64,000 bases of DNA from Aldehydirespirator sp963667505 (GTDB lineage: Bacteria; Actinomycetota; Acidimicrobiia; Acidimicrobiales; Aldehydirespiratoraceae): the NCBI GenBank assembly GCA_963667505.2, contig OY763490.2, positions 3,782,001-3,846,000 of the forward strand, in the 5' to 3' direction. Every line of letters starts with the position of its first letter. Positions within the stretch are counted from its first letter, which is position 1. Below, one piece after another: positions 56,172-64,000 of the stretch. The notes below the pieces were generated by a model that saw only the letters and a list, made by a program, of their open reading frames with translations, did not search any database and was not told the DNA's origin. The translations under genes and the position numbers were made by a program.

Positions 56172-57106
56172 TCGTTCCCGCGCTGACCAGGTACCTGAGT
56201 CGCTACGGCATCCTGGTGGCCTACGGGCTGCTCGTGATCGGGGTGGCCACCCAGAGCGATCGCTTCTTGACCAAGCGGAACTTGCTGAACCTCCTCGATC
56301 AGGCCGCACCGCTCGGACTGATCGCGGTCGGGGTCACTCTCTGCATCATTGCGGGGATCTTCGACCTGTCGACAGGCTCGGTGTTCGCCGTCGCCGCGGT
56401 CGCGGCCGCCAAGGTCGCCTCGGTCGACCCGTGGCTCGGAGTTGCCGTGGGGGTGGCGGTGGGCGCCCTGCTCGGCGCGTTCAACGCGCTCGTGATGAGC
56501 ACGACGGGGATCAACTCCTTCATCGGGACGCTCTCCACCAGCATCATGTTCCGCGGCATCGCCCTGCTCACCACCAGCGGGCTCATCGTGTCCGTCGCCG
56601 ACCGCGAGTACAAGACGCTCGGCACCGAGACCTTCCTGGACGCCAAGCTGACGGTCTGGGTCTTCGCCGCCGTGGCGGTGATTCTCGGACTGACGCTGGC
56701 TCGAACAACCCTGGGCCGGGCCCTCTACGCCATCGGCGGGAACTCCGAGGCAGCCCGCCTCGTCGGGATCCGAGTCGGCTCGGTCCAGACCTTCGCCTAC
56801 GTCATGTCCGGCACCTGCGCTGCCATAGCCGGGGTCCTGACTTCGAGCCGCACGGGCTCCGCTCAGGCCGACATCGGCATCGGGCTCGAACTGTCGGCCA
56901 TCACCGCGGTGGTCGTCGGAGGGACCAGCATCTTCGGAGGCGAGGGCGCCGTCTGGCGGACCGTCGTGGGCGTGATGCTCCTCCAGACCATCGGCAACGC
57001 GTTCAACCTGCTCGGCGTGGATCCCACCTACAAGCAGGTCGTCCAAGGGGTGCTGATACTCGCCGCGGTGTCGATCGATCACCTGGTGAGACGACGGAGC
57101 CGATAG
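56168..57106 (+). CDS. ABC importer permease (RbsC type)
   Basis: A 312-residue membrane permease with about 8-10 helices. The family pattern is clear: NLLNLLDQAAPLGLIAVGVT, then ITAGIFDLSTGSV-like (here IAGIFDLSTGSVFAV), GNSEAARLVGIRVGSVQTFA and GTSIFGGEGAVWRTVVGVML. The ATG at 56168 overlaps the ATPase stop. Together with the binding protein and ATPase it makes an importer of the ribose/nucleoside branch. Confidence 0.93.
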   Translation: MIVPALTRYLSRYGILVAYGLLVIGVATQSDRFLTKRNLLNLLDQAAPLGLIAVGVTLCIIAGIFDLSTGSVFAVAAVAAAKVASVDPWLGVAVGVAVGALLGAFNALVMSTTGINSFIGTLSTSIMFRGIALLTTSGLIVSVADREYKTLGTETFLDAKLTVWVFAAVAVILGLTLARTTLGRALYAIGGNSEAARLVGIRVGSVQTFAYVMSGTCAAIAGVLTSSRTGSAQADIGIGLELSAITAVVVGGTSIFGGEGAVWRTVVGVMLLQTIGNAFNLLGVDPTYKQVVQGVLILAAVSIDHLVRRRSR

Positions 57107-57185
57107 CCGCGATGACGGGAACGACCGTTGCGCCGACCATCCTGATAGAGAGCCTTCAACCCGTACCGCCGAAAGGAGCCCTGTA

Positions 57186-58303
57186 GTGAGATCCCCTGAG
57201 ACTGACGATGTGCTGACTCGACGTTGGCACCAGGCGCAGAAGCGGCTGGCCGACGCGGGCGCCGACGGCATCCTGATCGGAGGGGGCGCCGACCTCGAGT
57301 ACCTGACGGGCTACGAGGCGATGCCCTTGGAGCGGATCACCGCGTTCGTCGGCCGGTCGTCGCCCGGGGACGGGCTGCCCATCCTGTTGGTGCCGGAGCT
57401 GGAGGCGGCCCGGGTCCGTCAGCGGCCGTCGGTGTTCGGCGTCACGACCTGGGACGACACCACCGATCCGGTGGGCGTCATCGCCGCGGCGCTCCCTCAG
57501 CGGGGCCGGGTCGTGGTGTCCGACGACCTCTGGGCTCTGCACGTGCTCGGCCTGCACCGCCAGACCCCGAGCTTGAACTGGTCCCGGCCAGCGAGGCCCT
57601 CGGTGGTCTGAGGTCGATCAAGAGCCCGGAGGAGCGCGAGGCGATCGCCGCGGCTGGTTCGCTGGCGGACAAGGTCGTGACCCAGATACAGCAGGGCGAG
57701 CTTGCGTTGGTGGGCCGCACCGAGGCGGAGGTGGCGGGCGACATCGCCGATCGCCTGCTGGCGGTCGGCCATGAGACGGTGGAGTTCGTGATCGTGGCCT
57801 CAGGCCCGAACTCGGCCAGCCCCCACCACCATCCCGGCTCTCGGACCATCGAGCGCGGCGAGATGGTGCTGTTCGACTTCGGCGGGCTCGCCGGCGGATA
57901 CTGCAGCGACACGACCCGCTGCGTCTACACCGGGCCGGTTCCCCAGGAGGTGCGCGACGCCTACGCGGTGCTGTCCGAGGCCCAGGAGGCGGCCGTGCAG
58001 GCCGCGAAGCCGGGCCGGCCCCTCGCCGAGGTGGATCTGGCGGCGCGGCGTGTGATCAGCGATGCAGGGTTCGGCGACAACTTCATTCACCGCACCGGCC
58101 ACGGCATCGGCGCGGAGGTCCACGAGCATCCCTACGTGACCGAGCTGAACCGCGAGCCGGTGCAGGTCGGCCACGCGTTCAGCATCGAGCCCGGCATCTA
58201 CCTGGCGGACCGGTGGGGCATGCGTCTCGAAGACATAGTCGTCATCGAGCCCGAAGGCGCCCGCCGCTGCAACAACAGCAACCGCAACCTGGTTGTGGTC
58301 TGA
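57186..58303 (+). pseudogene. M24-family aminopeptidase (Xaa-Pro type) gene with a 1-nt frameshift
   Basis: An M24 peptidase, 372 residues if one base is restored. Part 1, from GTG at 57186 with AAAGGAG upstream, is the creatinase-type N-terminal domain (RLADAGADGILIGGGADLEY). The frame breaks in the ACCCCG run near 57562-57567, where one more C would join HRQTP to ELELVPASEALGGLRSIKS. Part 2 is the pita-bread catalytic domain with all metal ligands: LFDFGG, CSDTTR, HRTGHGIG, SIEPGIYL and RLEDIVVIE. It ends the hyu operon. A homopolymer error is a simple explanation. Confidence 0.88.
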
Positions 58304-58351
58304 CCAGGGCCGAGGCGTTCCCTGACCCGGCGGCCCGGCCCGCCGGGATCG

Positions 58352-58396
58352 CTGGCCCTGATCTAGCTGGCCCTGATCTAGCTGGCTCTGATCTAG
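58352..58396. repeat. 15-bp tandem repeat, three copies
   Basis: CTGGCCCTGATCTAG twice and CTGGCTCTGATCTAG once, from 58352 to 58396. The last copy contains the stop codon of the minus-strand XRE-cupin gene. Since the unit is a multiple of three, each copy holds an in-frame stop, so copy number does not change the protein. Confidence 0.9.
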
Positions 58397-58947
58397 CGGT
58401 TCGGCTTGCCGAGGGCGACGAGGACGCGGGCGTCGGTGCGTGCCTCGATCCGGTGGCGGGCGACCTGCTCGGTGTCGAGGGTGTCGCCCTCCTCCAACGG
58501 GACGACCGTCCCGTCGGAGTCGCACGCGACGGAGCCGCTGAGGACGTAGATCAGCACGTCGGCCCGCTCCGGGTTCTCGATCTGGTGGCCGGCTCGACTG
58601 TCGAGGTGGACCATGGAGATGCTGAGGTCCAAGTCGTTGTGGGACAGGACCCTGGCCTCGTCGTCGGACATGTCGCCGATGCTGGACCGCGCCACGCGAT
58701 GCCCGCCGATCTGGGGGAGCAGCTCGGTGATGGTCAAGTCCAGGGCTCGGACGATGCGCAGCAGCACCGGCAGCGAGACCCGGCACGCGCCGCTCTCGAT
58801 GTCGCTGAGGTGGCTGGTGGACACCTCGGCGTCGGCGGCTACCTGGCGCAGCGACCGGGCCAGCTCGCGGCGCCGCTCGGCCAGCCTCGCCCCGACCTCC
58901 TGATTGATGGCCTCGAAGGAGTCTCTCCCCGACCCGCTGGTCCCCAT
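58393..58947 (-). CDS. XRE-cupin transcriptional regulator (second)
   Basis: A 184-residue regulator with HTH at residues 18-75 (ARLAERRRELARSLRQVAAD, AEVSTSHLSDIESGACRVSL) and a cupin domain at 110-180 (VLIYVLSGSVACDSDG, LEEGDTLDTEQVARHRIEA). It is less than 35% alike by eye to the one at 48554. It follows a cupin enzyme gene on the same strand (stop at 59007) by 59 bases, so it may control that enzyme. Confidence 0.88.
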   Translation of the reverse strand: MGTSGSGRDSFEAINQEVGARLAERRRELARSLRQVAADAEVSTSHLSDIESGACRVSLPVLLRIVRALDLTITELLPQIGGHRVARSSIGDMSDDEARVLSHNDLDLSISMVHLDSRAGHQIENPERADVLIYVLSGSVACDSDGTVVPLEEGDTLDTEQVARHRIEARTDARVLVALGKPNR

Positions 58948-59006
58948 AACGCCGGACTCTATTGAGCGTCACCAGCCGTCGCGCAGGCTGATGGTCGATG
59001 CTCCGC

Positions 59007-59612
59007 TCAGCCGGTGTCCACTAGCACCGCGTCGGGTTCGACCGCTCCGGTCCAGCAGTACAGCAGCACGGTCGGCGTGGCACCGAAGTGCTGGCTGTGT
59101 ACCTGCCAGGGTGCGTGGTGGACGGCGTCGCCGGGCCGGGTGGCGACAAGGGCGCGGTCGCTGCTGCCGAACGACGGCTCTCCGGCCAGCACGTGGTACA
59201 GCTCCTCGGCCGCGTGCTTGTGGGCGGGGTAGTGGAGGCCCGGACCCCACAGACCGATCCCGACCCTCACCGCGGGGTGCTCGACGATCGCGTTCGGGCC
59301 CAGCAGCTGCACGTATCCGTAGTTGTCGAGGTAGTCCTGGCTCAACACGCCGAGGTAGCCGACGGTCTGTCGCCAGGGCAGAACTTGGGCGAGACGGAGG
59401 AACTCCTCGAGGACCGCATCGATGGCCGCGTCGCCGCTCGGCCGGACCGTGTCGAGGTGCCGCACCACCGGGAGGAGGCACGGCTCGATGCTGGCGGGGC
59501 CGCGGGCCTCGTCGAGTGCGTCGAGCACCGGCGCGACCATGGGGAACTCCGGGACCACGGGGCGGCTCCGGTGGAACTCGGCGATCCGCCGCAGCAGCCC
59601 GTTAATCACCAC
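59007..59612 (-). CDS. DMSP-lyase-like cupin protein
   Basis: A 201-residue cupin. The metal-binding block YPAHKHAAEELYHVLAGEPS (HxH...E, then a late PWQVHSQHF for the third His) matches the DMSP lyase family (DddL/Q/W type cupins, pfam16867). Those split dimethylsulfoniopropionate to acrylate and dimethylsulfide. The N-terminal 90 residues are helical as in DddQ. Family members also include proteins of other activity, so the substrate is not proven. A remnant of a second copy lies at 48467. Confidence 0.7.
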   Translation of the reverse strand: MVINGLLRRIAEFHRSRPVVPEFPMVAPVLDALDEARGPASIEPCLLPVVRHLDTVRPSGDAAIDAVLEEFLRLAQVLPWRQTVGYLGVLSQDYLDNYGYVQLLGPNAIVEHPAVRVGIGLWGPGLHYPAHKHAAEELYHVLAGEPSFGSSDRALVATRPGDAVHHAPWQVHSQHFGATPTVLLYCWTGAVEPDAVLVDTG

Positions 59613-59641
59613 CCGCTCACGCTACGCCGCACCCGTCTGGC

Positions 59642-60625
59642 TCACAGCTGCCAGAGGAAAGACAGGGGCAGAGCGAGGATGCGTTCGGAGATGTTGACCG
59701 GGCGGGGGCCGGTGTGGAGGATCACGCCGGTCTCGAACCGGTCGCCGACGAGGTCGCGCAGCCACGCCAGCCGGGCGGCGTCGGCCGGCCGGACGGTGGC
59801 GCCGGCTTTGACCTCGATTGCGATGATGCGCCCGTCGGGCCTCTCGACGATCAGGTCGATCTCGCGTCCTCGGGAGTCGCGGTAGTGGCTGAATCGCAGT
59901 TCCGGCGCCAGCGCCGAAGCCTGGCGGCGCAGCTCGTTGACGGCGAACGTCTCGTGCAGCGGCCCGCGGCTGGCCTCGGCCGGGTCGTTTAGCGAGTCTG
60001 CGGTCATCCCCAGCATCGCCGAGGCCAGGCCCGTGTCCGTCACATGGAGCTTCGAGCGCCTCTTGGCCCGGGTCGCGGCTCCGGTGTCCTGCAGCGCCAA
60101 AGCGAGCCGCCACGGCACCCCGATGAGGTCCTTGGGCTTGAGGCCCTCGGGCGTGGCGGGCCGCACCCGCATCGCCCGGGCCCGGTTCTTGCGATCCGGC
60201 GCCCTATACCGGCGGTTGCCCGACGTGTAGCTGTCGCCCACATTGAGCCACACCGTGCCGTCTTCAGCCAGCACCCGGCGCACCTTGTCGAAGGTCACCA
60301 CGATGCTCTTGACGTAGTCGCCCAAAGCGTCGTCGCGGCCGATCTGGCCCTCCGCCGCATAGTCGCGAAGCGACCAGTACGGCGGGGAGGTCACCACGGT
60401 GCGCACACAGCGATCCGGCAACAAGTCAAGCCCTTTCAGAGCCGCACCGCAGATCAGCACCGACTCCCGCAGCGCCTTCACCGGCTCGCCGCCGACTGCG
60501 GCCATCCGCCGGTACGGCATCGCCAAGCCCAGCTCCGCGCGGCGCTCGATCGTTTCTGACGCCAACCGCTCAGAGCCAGCCGACCGAGGACCACCTGCCC
60601 CTATATCAAACAGACGTTCGCCCAT
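59642..60625 (-). CDS. In-frame chimera: DNA methyltransferase N-terminus joined to DUF4143 C-terminus
   Basis: A 327-residue open frame made of two unrelated halves. Residues 50-180 are the opening of a beta-class DNA methyltransferase with motif IV VVTSPPYWSLRDYA and VWLNVGDSYTSGNRRY; its SAM motif (normally C-terminal in this class) is absent. From about residue 186 it becomes the end of an AAA/DUF4143 protein: KLHVTDTGLASAMLG, HETFAVNELRR and the nuclease-fold REIDLIVERPDGRIIAIEVK. The join near 60065-60085 keeps the frame. It is probably a deletion product; whether the protein has a role is open. Confidence 0.75.
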   Translation of the reverse strand: MGERLFDIGAGGPRSAGSERLASETIERRAELGLAMPYRRMAAVGGEPVKALRESVLICGAALKGLDLLPDRCVRTVVTSPPYWSLRDYAAEGQIGRDDALGDYVKSIVVTFDKVRRVLAEDGTVWLNVGDSYTSGNRRYRAPDRKNRARAMRVRPATPEGLKPKDLIGVPWRLALALQDTGAATRAKRRSKLHVTDTGLASAMLGMTADSLNDPAEASRGPLHETFAVNELRRQASALAPELRFSHYRDSRGREIDLIVERPDGRIIAIEVKAGATVRPADAARLAWLRDLVGDRFETGVILHTGPRPVNISERILALPLSFLWQL

Positions 60626-60842
60626 GCCGCGAAAGGTACGCCAGACCTATGACACACCGAGCGGCAGGCCAGCGACCGCCGTCCGCTGGCCCACCAGGCA
60701 CGGACGATCCCGTCGGGCTGCGACTGATCGAGGGCTTCGAGGCTGCGGGCTCGGTCTTGGCGAGGTCGAGGGCGACGACGTGGTCCGCTACAGGCCACTG
60801 CTCGCCGGTTGTCGGGAGCGGCGGTGCGTAGCCCCGGTTAGG

Positions 60843-61440
60843 TCAGGAGGGCTTGTCTAGGCCTACTAGGTCGTAGCTCATGGTGACGAGCTGCCGTGCG
60901 GTGTCCATGTTGTTGGCGTTGGGGTTGGGGGTCTCCATGGGCCAGCCGCCGGCGCGGCACTGCTCGTCGCGGTAGAGGATGCTCCACTGGCTGAAGTACG
61001 CGCCGGAGTGCTGGGGAGCGTCGTCGGACAGCAGGCAGTGGAGCGTCGTCTGGGCCGACTCCTCGCTGCTGTCGGACACCAGCCGGCTGATGGGGCGCAT
61101 GATCGCCATCGCGGTGCGCATCGGCAGGCTGCCGCCGGACCCGAAGTTGGAGCGGGCTTATCCGGGGTGGACCGAGAATGCCGAGACGCCGGTGCCGGTC
61201 AGCCGCTCGGCGAGTTCCTTGGCGTAGAGGACCGTCGCCACCTTCGCCTCGCTGTAGGCGCGCATGGCGTTGAAGTCGCGCCGCTGGTAGTTGAGGTCGT
61301 CGAGCACCACCTGCGGCCGGTTCTTGAGGCTTCCGGCGTGGACGACCGACGACACGATCGCCATTCGCGGCGGCGCGGTCGCCCGGGGCGTGGTCGAGGA
61401 GGAAGCTCGGTCAGCAGGAAGTGGCCGAACTTTGGGCACG
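60843..61440 (-). pseudogene. Short-chain dehydrogenase pseudogene
   Basis: Pieces of an SDR oxidoreductase of the retinol-dehydrogenase-like type: KFGHFLLTEL (frame 1), then RMAIVSSVVHAGSL, AYSEAKVATVLYAKELAERL (catalytic YxxxK) and FSVHPG (frame 2). A TAA at 61156-61158 follows, after which the same frame goes on with ARSNFGSGGSLPMRTAMAIM and the C-terminus to 60843. The NAD-binding N-terminus is missing. So it carries a 5' truncation, one frameshift and one stop. Confidence 0.8.
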
Positions 61441-61461
61441 GTTGCGTCTGTTTTCTAAAAG

Positions 61462-61477
61462 CATATAGTTCTATACG
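61462..61477. promoter_or_regulatory. Candidate operator/promoter of the MNT-HEPN operon
   Basis: CATATAG-TT-CTATACG is a nearly perfect inverted repeat (core TATAG/CTATA) in an AT-rich patch. It ends five bases before the ATG at 61482 and could overlap a -10 box, which suits self-repression by the winged-helix protein encoded next. No ribosome site is present. Confidence 0.5.
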
Positions 61478-61481
61478 GTTT

Positions 61482-62120
61482 ATGAAAGTTCCTGCGCCGT
61501 CGCTCGCTCCCATCCTTCGCTCAGACGCCCAGGGCAGGATCTTGGCGCGCGTGCTCGCCGACCCCGACAAGAGCCACAGCTTGTCTGACCTGGTCGCTGC
61601 GACGGGCACGAGCATGCCGACGGTGCTGCGGGAAGTGCTTCGGGCCGAGCAGGCCGGAATTCTCGCCACCGAGAAGGTCGGTCCCATGCGGCGAGTGTGC
61701 GCCAGGGCTGGCCATCCGCTGTACGGCGCGGTGCGCCGGATCATTCTCGCCACCTACGGCCCGCCGGCGGTGGTCGCCGAAGAGTTCGCCGGCATCGAGG
61801 GGGCTGAAGCGGTCCTGTTGATCGGTTCTTGGGCCGCGCGCTACTTGGGCGAGGCGGGCCGAGCCCCAAACGACGTCGACGTGCTGGTGGTCGGAGACGC
61901 CGACCGCGATCTCGTGGACGACGCTGCCCAACGGGTCGAGGAACGGATCGGGATGCCGGTCCAAGCGACCGTCCGCACGCACTCCCAGTGGAGATCCGGG
62001 CGCGGGAGCTTCATCCGAGAAGTCAAGTCGCGGCCGTTCGTCGTCGTCCTCGCGAACGACGAGCAGGAACCAGGAAGAGAACTTCTTGAACTCGAGACCA
62101 AAGGCGGCAGATCCCCATGA
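61482..62120 (+). CDS. Winged-helix / minimal nucleotidyltransferase (MNT) antitoxin
   Basis: A 212-residue protein. Residues 10-70 form a MarR/ArsR-like winged helix (ILARVLADPDKSHSLSDLVA, TSMPTVLREVLRAEQAGI). Residues 100-190 form an MNT domain: LLIGSWAARYLGEAGRAPND followed by VDVLVVGD, the GS...DxD active site. In type VII toxin-antitoxin systems such proteins AMPylate and silence the HEPN toxin. It overlaps the HEPN gene by 4 bp. Confidence 0.85.
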   Translation: MKVPAPSLAPILRSDAQGRILARVLADPDKSHSLSDLVAATGTSMPTVLREVLRAEQAGILATEKVGPMRRVCARAGHPLYGAVRRIILATYGPPAVVAEEFAGIEGAEAVLLIGSWAARYLGEAGRAPNDVDVLVVGDADRDLVDDAAQRVEERIGMPVQATVRTHSQWRSGRGSFIREVKSRPFVVVLANDEQEPGRELLELETKGGRSP

Positions 62121-62593
62121 GCTGGCAACGGGGACACGCCGAGATCGAACGATTGATCGCGGACGGCGAACTCGAACAGGTGGCCCCCTCGGCCGCGGTC
62201 GCCGGTCGGTTGGTGGCTGACGCCGACGCCCATATCAGGCTCGCATCAAAGGGCACCTCAGACGACCCGGCAGGCGCGCTCCAGCTTTCCTACGATGCCG
62301 CACGCAAGGCTGCTGCGGCACTGCTCGCGGTACAAGGGCTGCGCGCCACCACCCGAGGGGGCCACATCGCTGTCATCGATGCCGTGCGCTGCCAATTCAA
62401 CGATCGCGGCGGAATGGAGGTATTCGGCCGCCTGCACGCCATGCGTCGGCGCCGAAACCGCACCGAGTATCCCGACGAAGACTCCCCCGGAGTCGACGAG
62501 CACGACGCCCAGCAAGCCCTCAACACCGCACAAGCCGTGATTAACGCGGCAAAGCGGCTCCTCGACAGCGGACGCCTGGACGTCTTCGAATAG
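62117..62593 (+). CDS. HEPN-domain toxin
   Basis: A 158-residue all-helical protein of the HEPN superfamily: ALQLSYDAARKAAAALLAVQ and the RNase-motif region RLHAMRRRRNRTEYPDED. The classical Rx4-6H reads here as R-rich RRRRNRTEY, with no His at the expected place, close to the SAV_6107-type HEPN variants. The ATG overlaps the MNT stop. HEPN-MNT pairs act as toxin-antitoxin or anti-phage modules. Confidence 0.82.
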   Translation: MSWQRGHAEIERLIADGELEQVAPSAAVAGRLVADADAHIRLASKGTSDDPAGALQLSYDAARKAAAALLAVQGLRATTRGGHIAVIDAVRCQFNDRGGMEVFGRLHAMRRRRNRTEYPDEDSPGVDEHDAQQALNTAQAVINAAKRLLDSGRLDVFE

Positions 62594-62644
62594 GCCCGAA
62601 GCCGGGCCTTGGGCCTCGGCTGCGGCGGTGTGGGAGACTCACGG

Positions 62645-64000
62645 ATGCCTGACGACGCCCCCGACTTCACCCTGGGAGCAGCTATGACGAAGCCCGTCGA
62701 CTCGGTCGTGTCACCCGACGCGGCGACCGAGGGGGACGCGGCTGGTGACCTGACGCTGGTCAGGAGATCTCGGAGCTTGAGCCTGTCGGGTGGGGCGCGT
62801 GACGGCATCGGTGACGTGCTGGGGACGTTGGACCGCTACGCGCCGCTGGCAACCGACGGCATATGGCTGGAGGACTTGACTGTAGATGTGGCCCCGCTGT
62901 TGGCGGACTGGGATGTGGAGTTCTGCCATCGTTGGGGGGACTGGCCCTCGCGTTTGGAGCACTTCCCGACGTCGACTGCTGTGGACATAGGGATCGATTT
63001 GGTTGCGCAGCGGCGGTCGGACGGCCGTCTGATCGCGATCCAGTGCAAGGCCCGTCAGCTGGGCTCCGACGGCACCGGGCATGAGATCGGCAAGAACGAG
63101 ATCGCCAAGTTCCAGGCCATCGCCGCCAATGAGCTGTTCGCTGAGCGGTGGCTCGTCACCAACGGGGCGGTCCCGCTCAACGCCACCGCAGTGCGCGCGA
63201 TCGAGGTCAGCGGCAAACCGATCAAGGTCGTCAACCTGGCAGCCGATGTGACCGCCCAGGCAGCAGTCGAGTCGGGCGAGGTCGAGTCGGACTGCCCGCA
63301 CTGCCTCGACGGTGAAGGCGTCCAGACGAGGTCGTGCATGCAGCGCGAGGCCGTTGAGGACAGTGTGCGCATTCTGCGTGAGCACGCCGCGGCCGACTCG
63401 GGCGGTCTGCCGCGCGGTCAGGCGCGGGGCAGGATCATCTTGCCGTGCGGGTCTGGCAAGACGCGGGTGGCGCTGCGGATCATTGAGCAGTTGGCGGGCG
63501 GGGGACGCCTGTCGGTGGTGCTTTGCCCGTCGATCGCGCTGGTGGCGCAACTTCGGCGTGAGTTCCTGCAACACGCCAGTGACGAGATTCGTGCGTTGGC
63601 GGTGTGTTCGGACCAGACCGCGGGCTATGACCCCGCCAAGGAGGGGAACGCGGTCCGTGCGCTGGACCCGACTCAGGACAACAGCAATGTCAGCGCCTCA
63701 GAGGTCAAGGGGCTGGTGACCACCGACGCCGACGTGATCGCCGAGTGGATCAAGGAAGCAGCCCGCGACGAACGGACGAGCGTGGTGTTCGGCACCTATC
63801 AGAGCGCCAGCAGGGTCGCGGAGGCTTTGCGGCTCACCGGCGCGTCGGTGGAGGTTCTGGTCTGTGACGAGGCGCACCGCACCGCGTCGTTGCGTCGCCG
63901 CAGGAACGGGGCCGGGCTGGATCGACTCAGAGAGTTCACGCTGTGCCACGACCAGGAGGCGTTCCCGGCCCGCTATCGCGTCTACCAGACCGCCACGCCG
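62645..64000 (+). CDS. Mrr-like nuclease/helicase, type ISP restriction enzyme-like (partial, runs off window)
   Basis: An open frame of 452 codons to the window edge, starting at ATG 62645 (another ATG at 62684). Residues 110-170 form a Mrr-type PD-(D/E)xK nuclease: VDIGIDLVAQRRSDGRLIAI then QCKA. A helicase core follows: Walker A ILPCGSGKTRVAL, DEAH box VLVCDEAHRTAS and YQTATP at the end (motif III). This order is that of type ISP restriction-modification enzymes such as LlaGI, which carry a methyltransferase further on. That part would lie beyond 64000, so I cannot verify it. Confidence 0.8.
   Translation, partial: MPDDAPDFTLGAAMTKPVDSVVSPDAATEGDAAGDLTLVRRSRSLSLSGGARDGIGDVLGTLDRYAPLATDGIWLEDLTVDVAPLLADWDVEFCHRWGDWPSRLEHFPTSTAVDIGIDLVAQRRSDGRLIAIQCKARQLGSDGTGHEIGKNEIAKFQAIAANELFAERWLVTNGAVPLNATAVRAIEVSGKPIKVVNLAADVTAQAAVESGEVESDCPHCLDGEGVQTRSCMQREAVEDSVRILREHAAADSGGLPRGQARGRIILPCGSGKTRVALRIIEQLAGGGRLSVVLCPSIALVAQLRREFLQHASDEIRALAVCSDQTAGYDPAKEGNAVRALDPTQDNSNVSASEVKGLVTTDADVIAEWIKEAARDERTSVVFGTYQSASRVAEALRLTGASVEVLVCDEAHRTASLRRRRNGAGLDRLREFTLCHDQEAFPARYRVYQTATP

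Noticed and set aside
54590..57106. One continuous fusion of ATPase and permease
   Set aside because: The frame is open by chance after the frameshift at about 55320; the middle is the wrong frame of NBD2, and the permease has its own ATG at 56168.
60626..60842. Possible transposase start on the minus strand
   Set aside because: A frame with ADHVVALDLAKTEPA-like residues recalls IS110, but the likeness is too short to support.

Overview
The window comes from a high-GC actinobacterium. GTG and TTG starts, many 4-bp ATGA/GTGA/TTGA overlaps, a SigR/RsrA-type sigma/anti-sigma pair, a DUF2342 zinc protease, an LppM-type lipoprotein and the tmk-holB and panC-coaX-lysS-clpC neighbourhoods fit an Acidimicrobiia-like lineage; this placement is inferred from gene content only. 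Housekeeping blocks alternate with accessory islands rich in toxin-antitoxin, restriction and decayed mobile genes.

Layout. 1-3.9 kb: minus-strand Mrp/Mnh cation-proton antiporter operon (mnhA-B-C-D, D cut by the left edge), separated from topA by a 17-bp tandem repeat array. 4.4-10.4 kb: topA, an MFS exporter, tmk and holB. 10.4-12.3 kb: a hipB-hipA-xre operon. 12.3-19.5 kb: an island with an Eco57I-type (type IIG-like) restriction-modification gene and a co-transcribed membrane-anchored protein, bordered by IS110 and IS256 remnants. 20.0-27.1 kb: two paralogous leucine-rich-repeat-variant (LRV) proteins, a MoxR AAA+ ATPase and a metallopeptidase-like/VWA protein, the last three overlapping as one operon. 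A decayed nucleotidyltransferase module sits between the two LRV genes. This is the best candidate for an undescribed system.

27.3-41.6 kb: a core block with tRNA-Thr(CGU), an ECF sigma factor and its zinc anti-sigma, DUF2342 protease, tilS, hpt, a degenerate tyrosine-phosphatase-fold protein, folK, a DUF2520 protein, panC, coaX, lysS, a polyprenyl diphosphate synthase, clpC (with a 1-nt frameshift) and an LppM-TM-HAD fusion.

41.7-59.6 kb: a catabolic region. putA with a divergent PAS-AraC regulator is followed by an APH-type kinase, a Rieske oxygenase, an XRE-cupin repressor and the divergent operon ABM-hyuA-hyuB-ABC transporter-M24 peptidase. A near-perfect operator pair lies between repressor and operon. 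A second XRE-cupin and a DMSP-lyase-like cupin follow. Two short deletion remnants of cupin-type genes lie within this region. The transporter ATPase and the M24 peptidase each carry a single-base frameshift, as clpC does, so sequence error must be considered.

59.6-64 kb: a defence-like right end with an in-frame chimera of a DNA methyltransferase and a DUF4143 C-terminus, a short-chain dehydrogenase pseudogene, an MNT-HEPN toxin-antitoxin pair and the start of a Mrr-nuclease/helicase protein resembling type ISP restriction enzymes, cut by the right edge.
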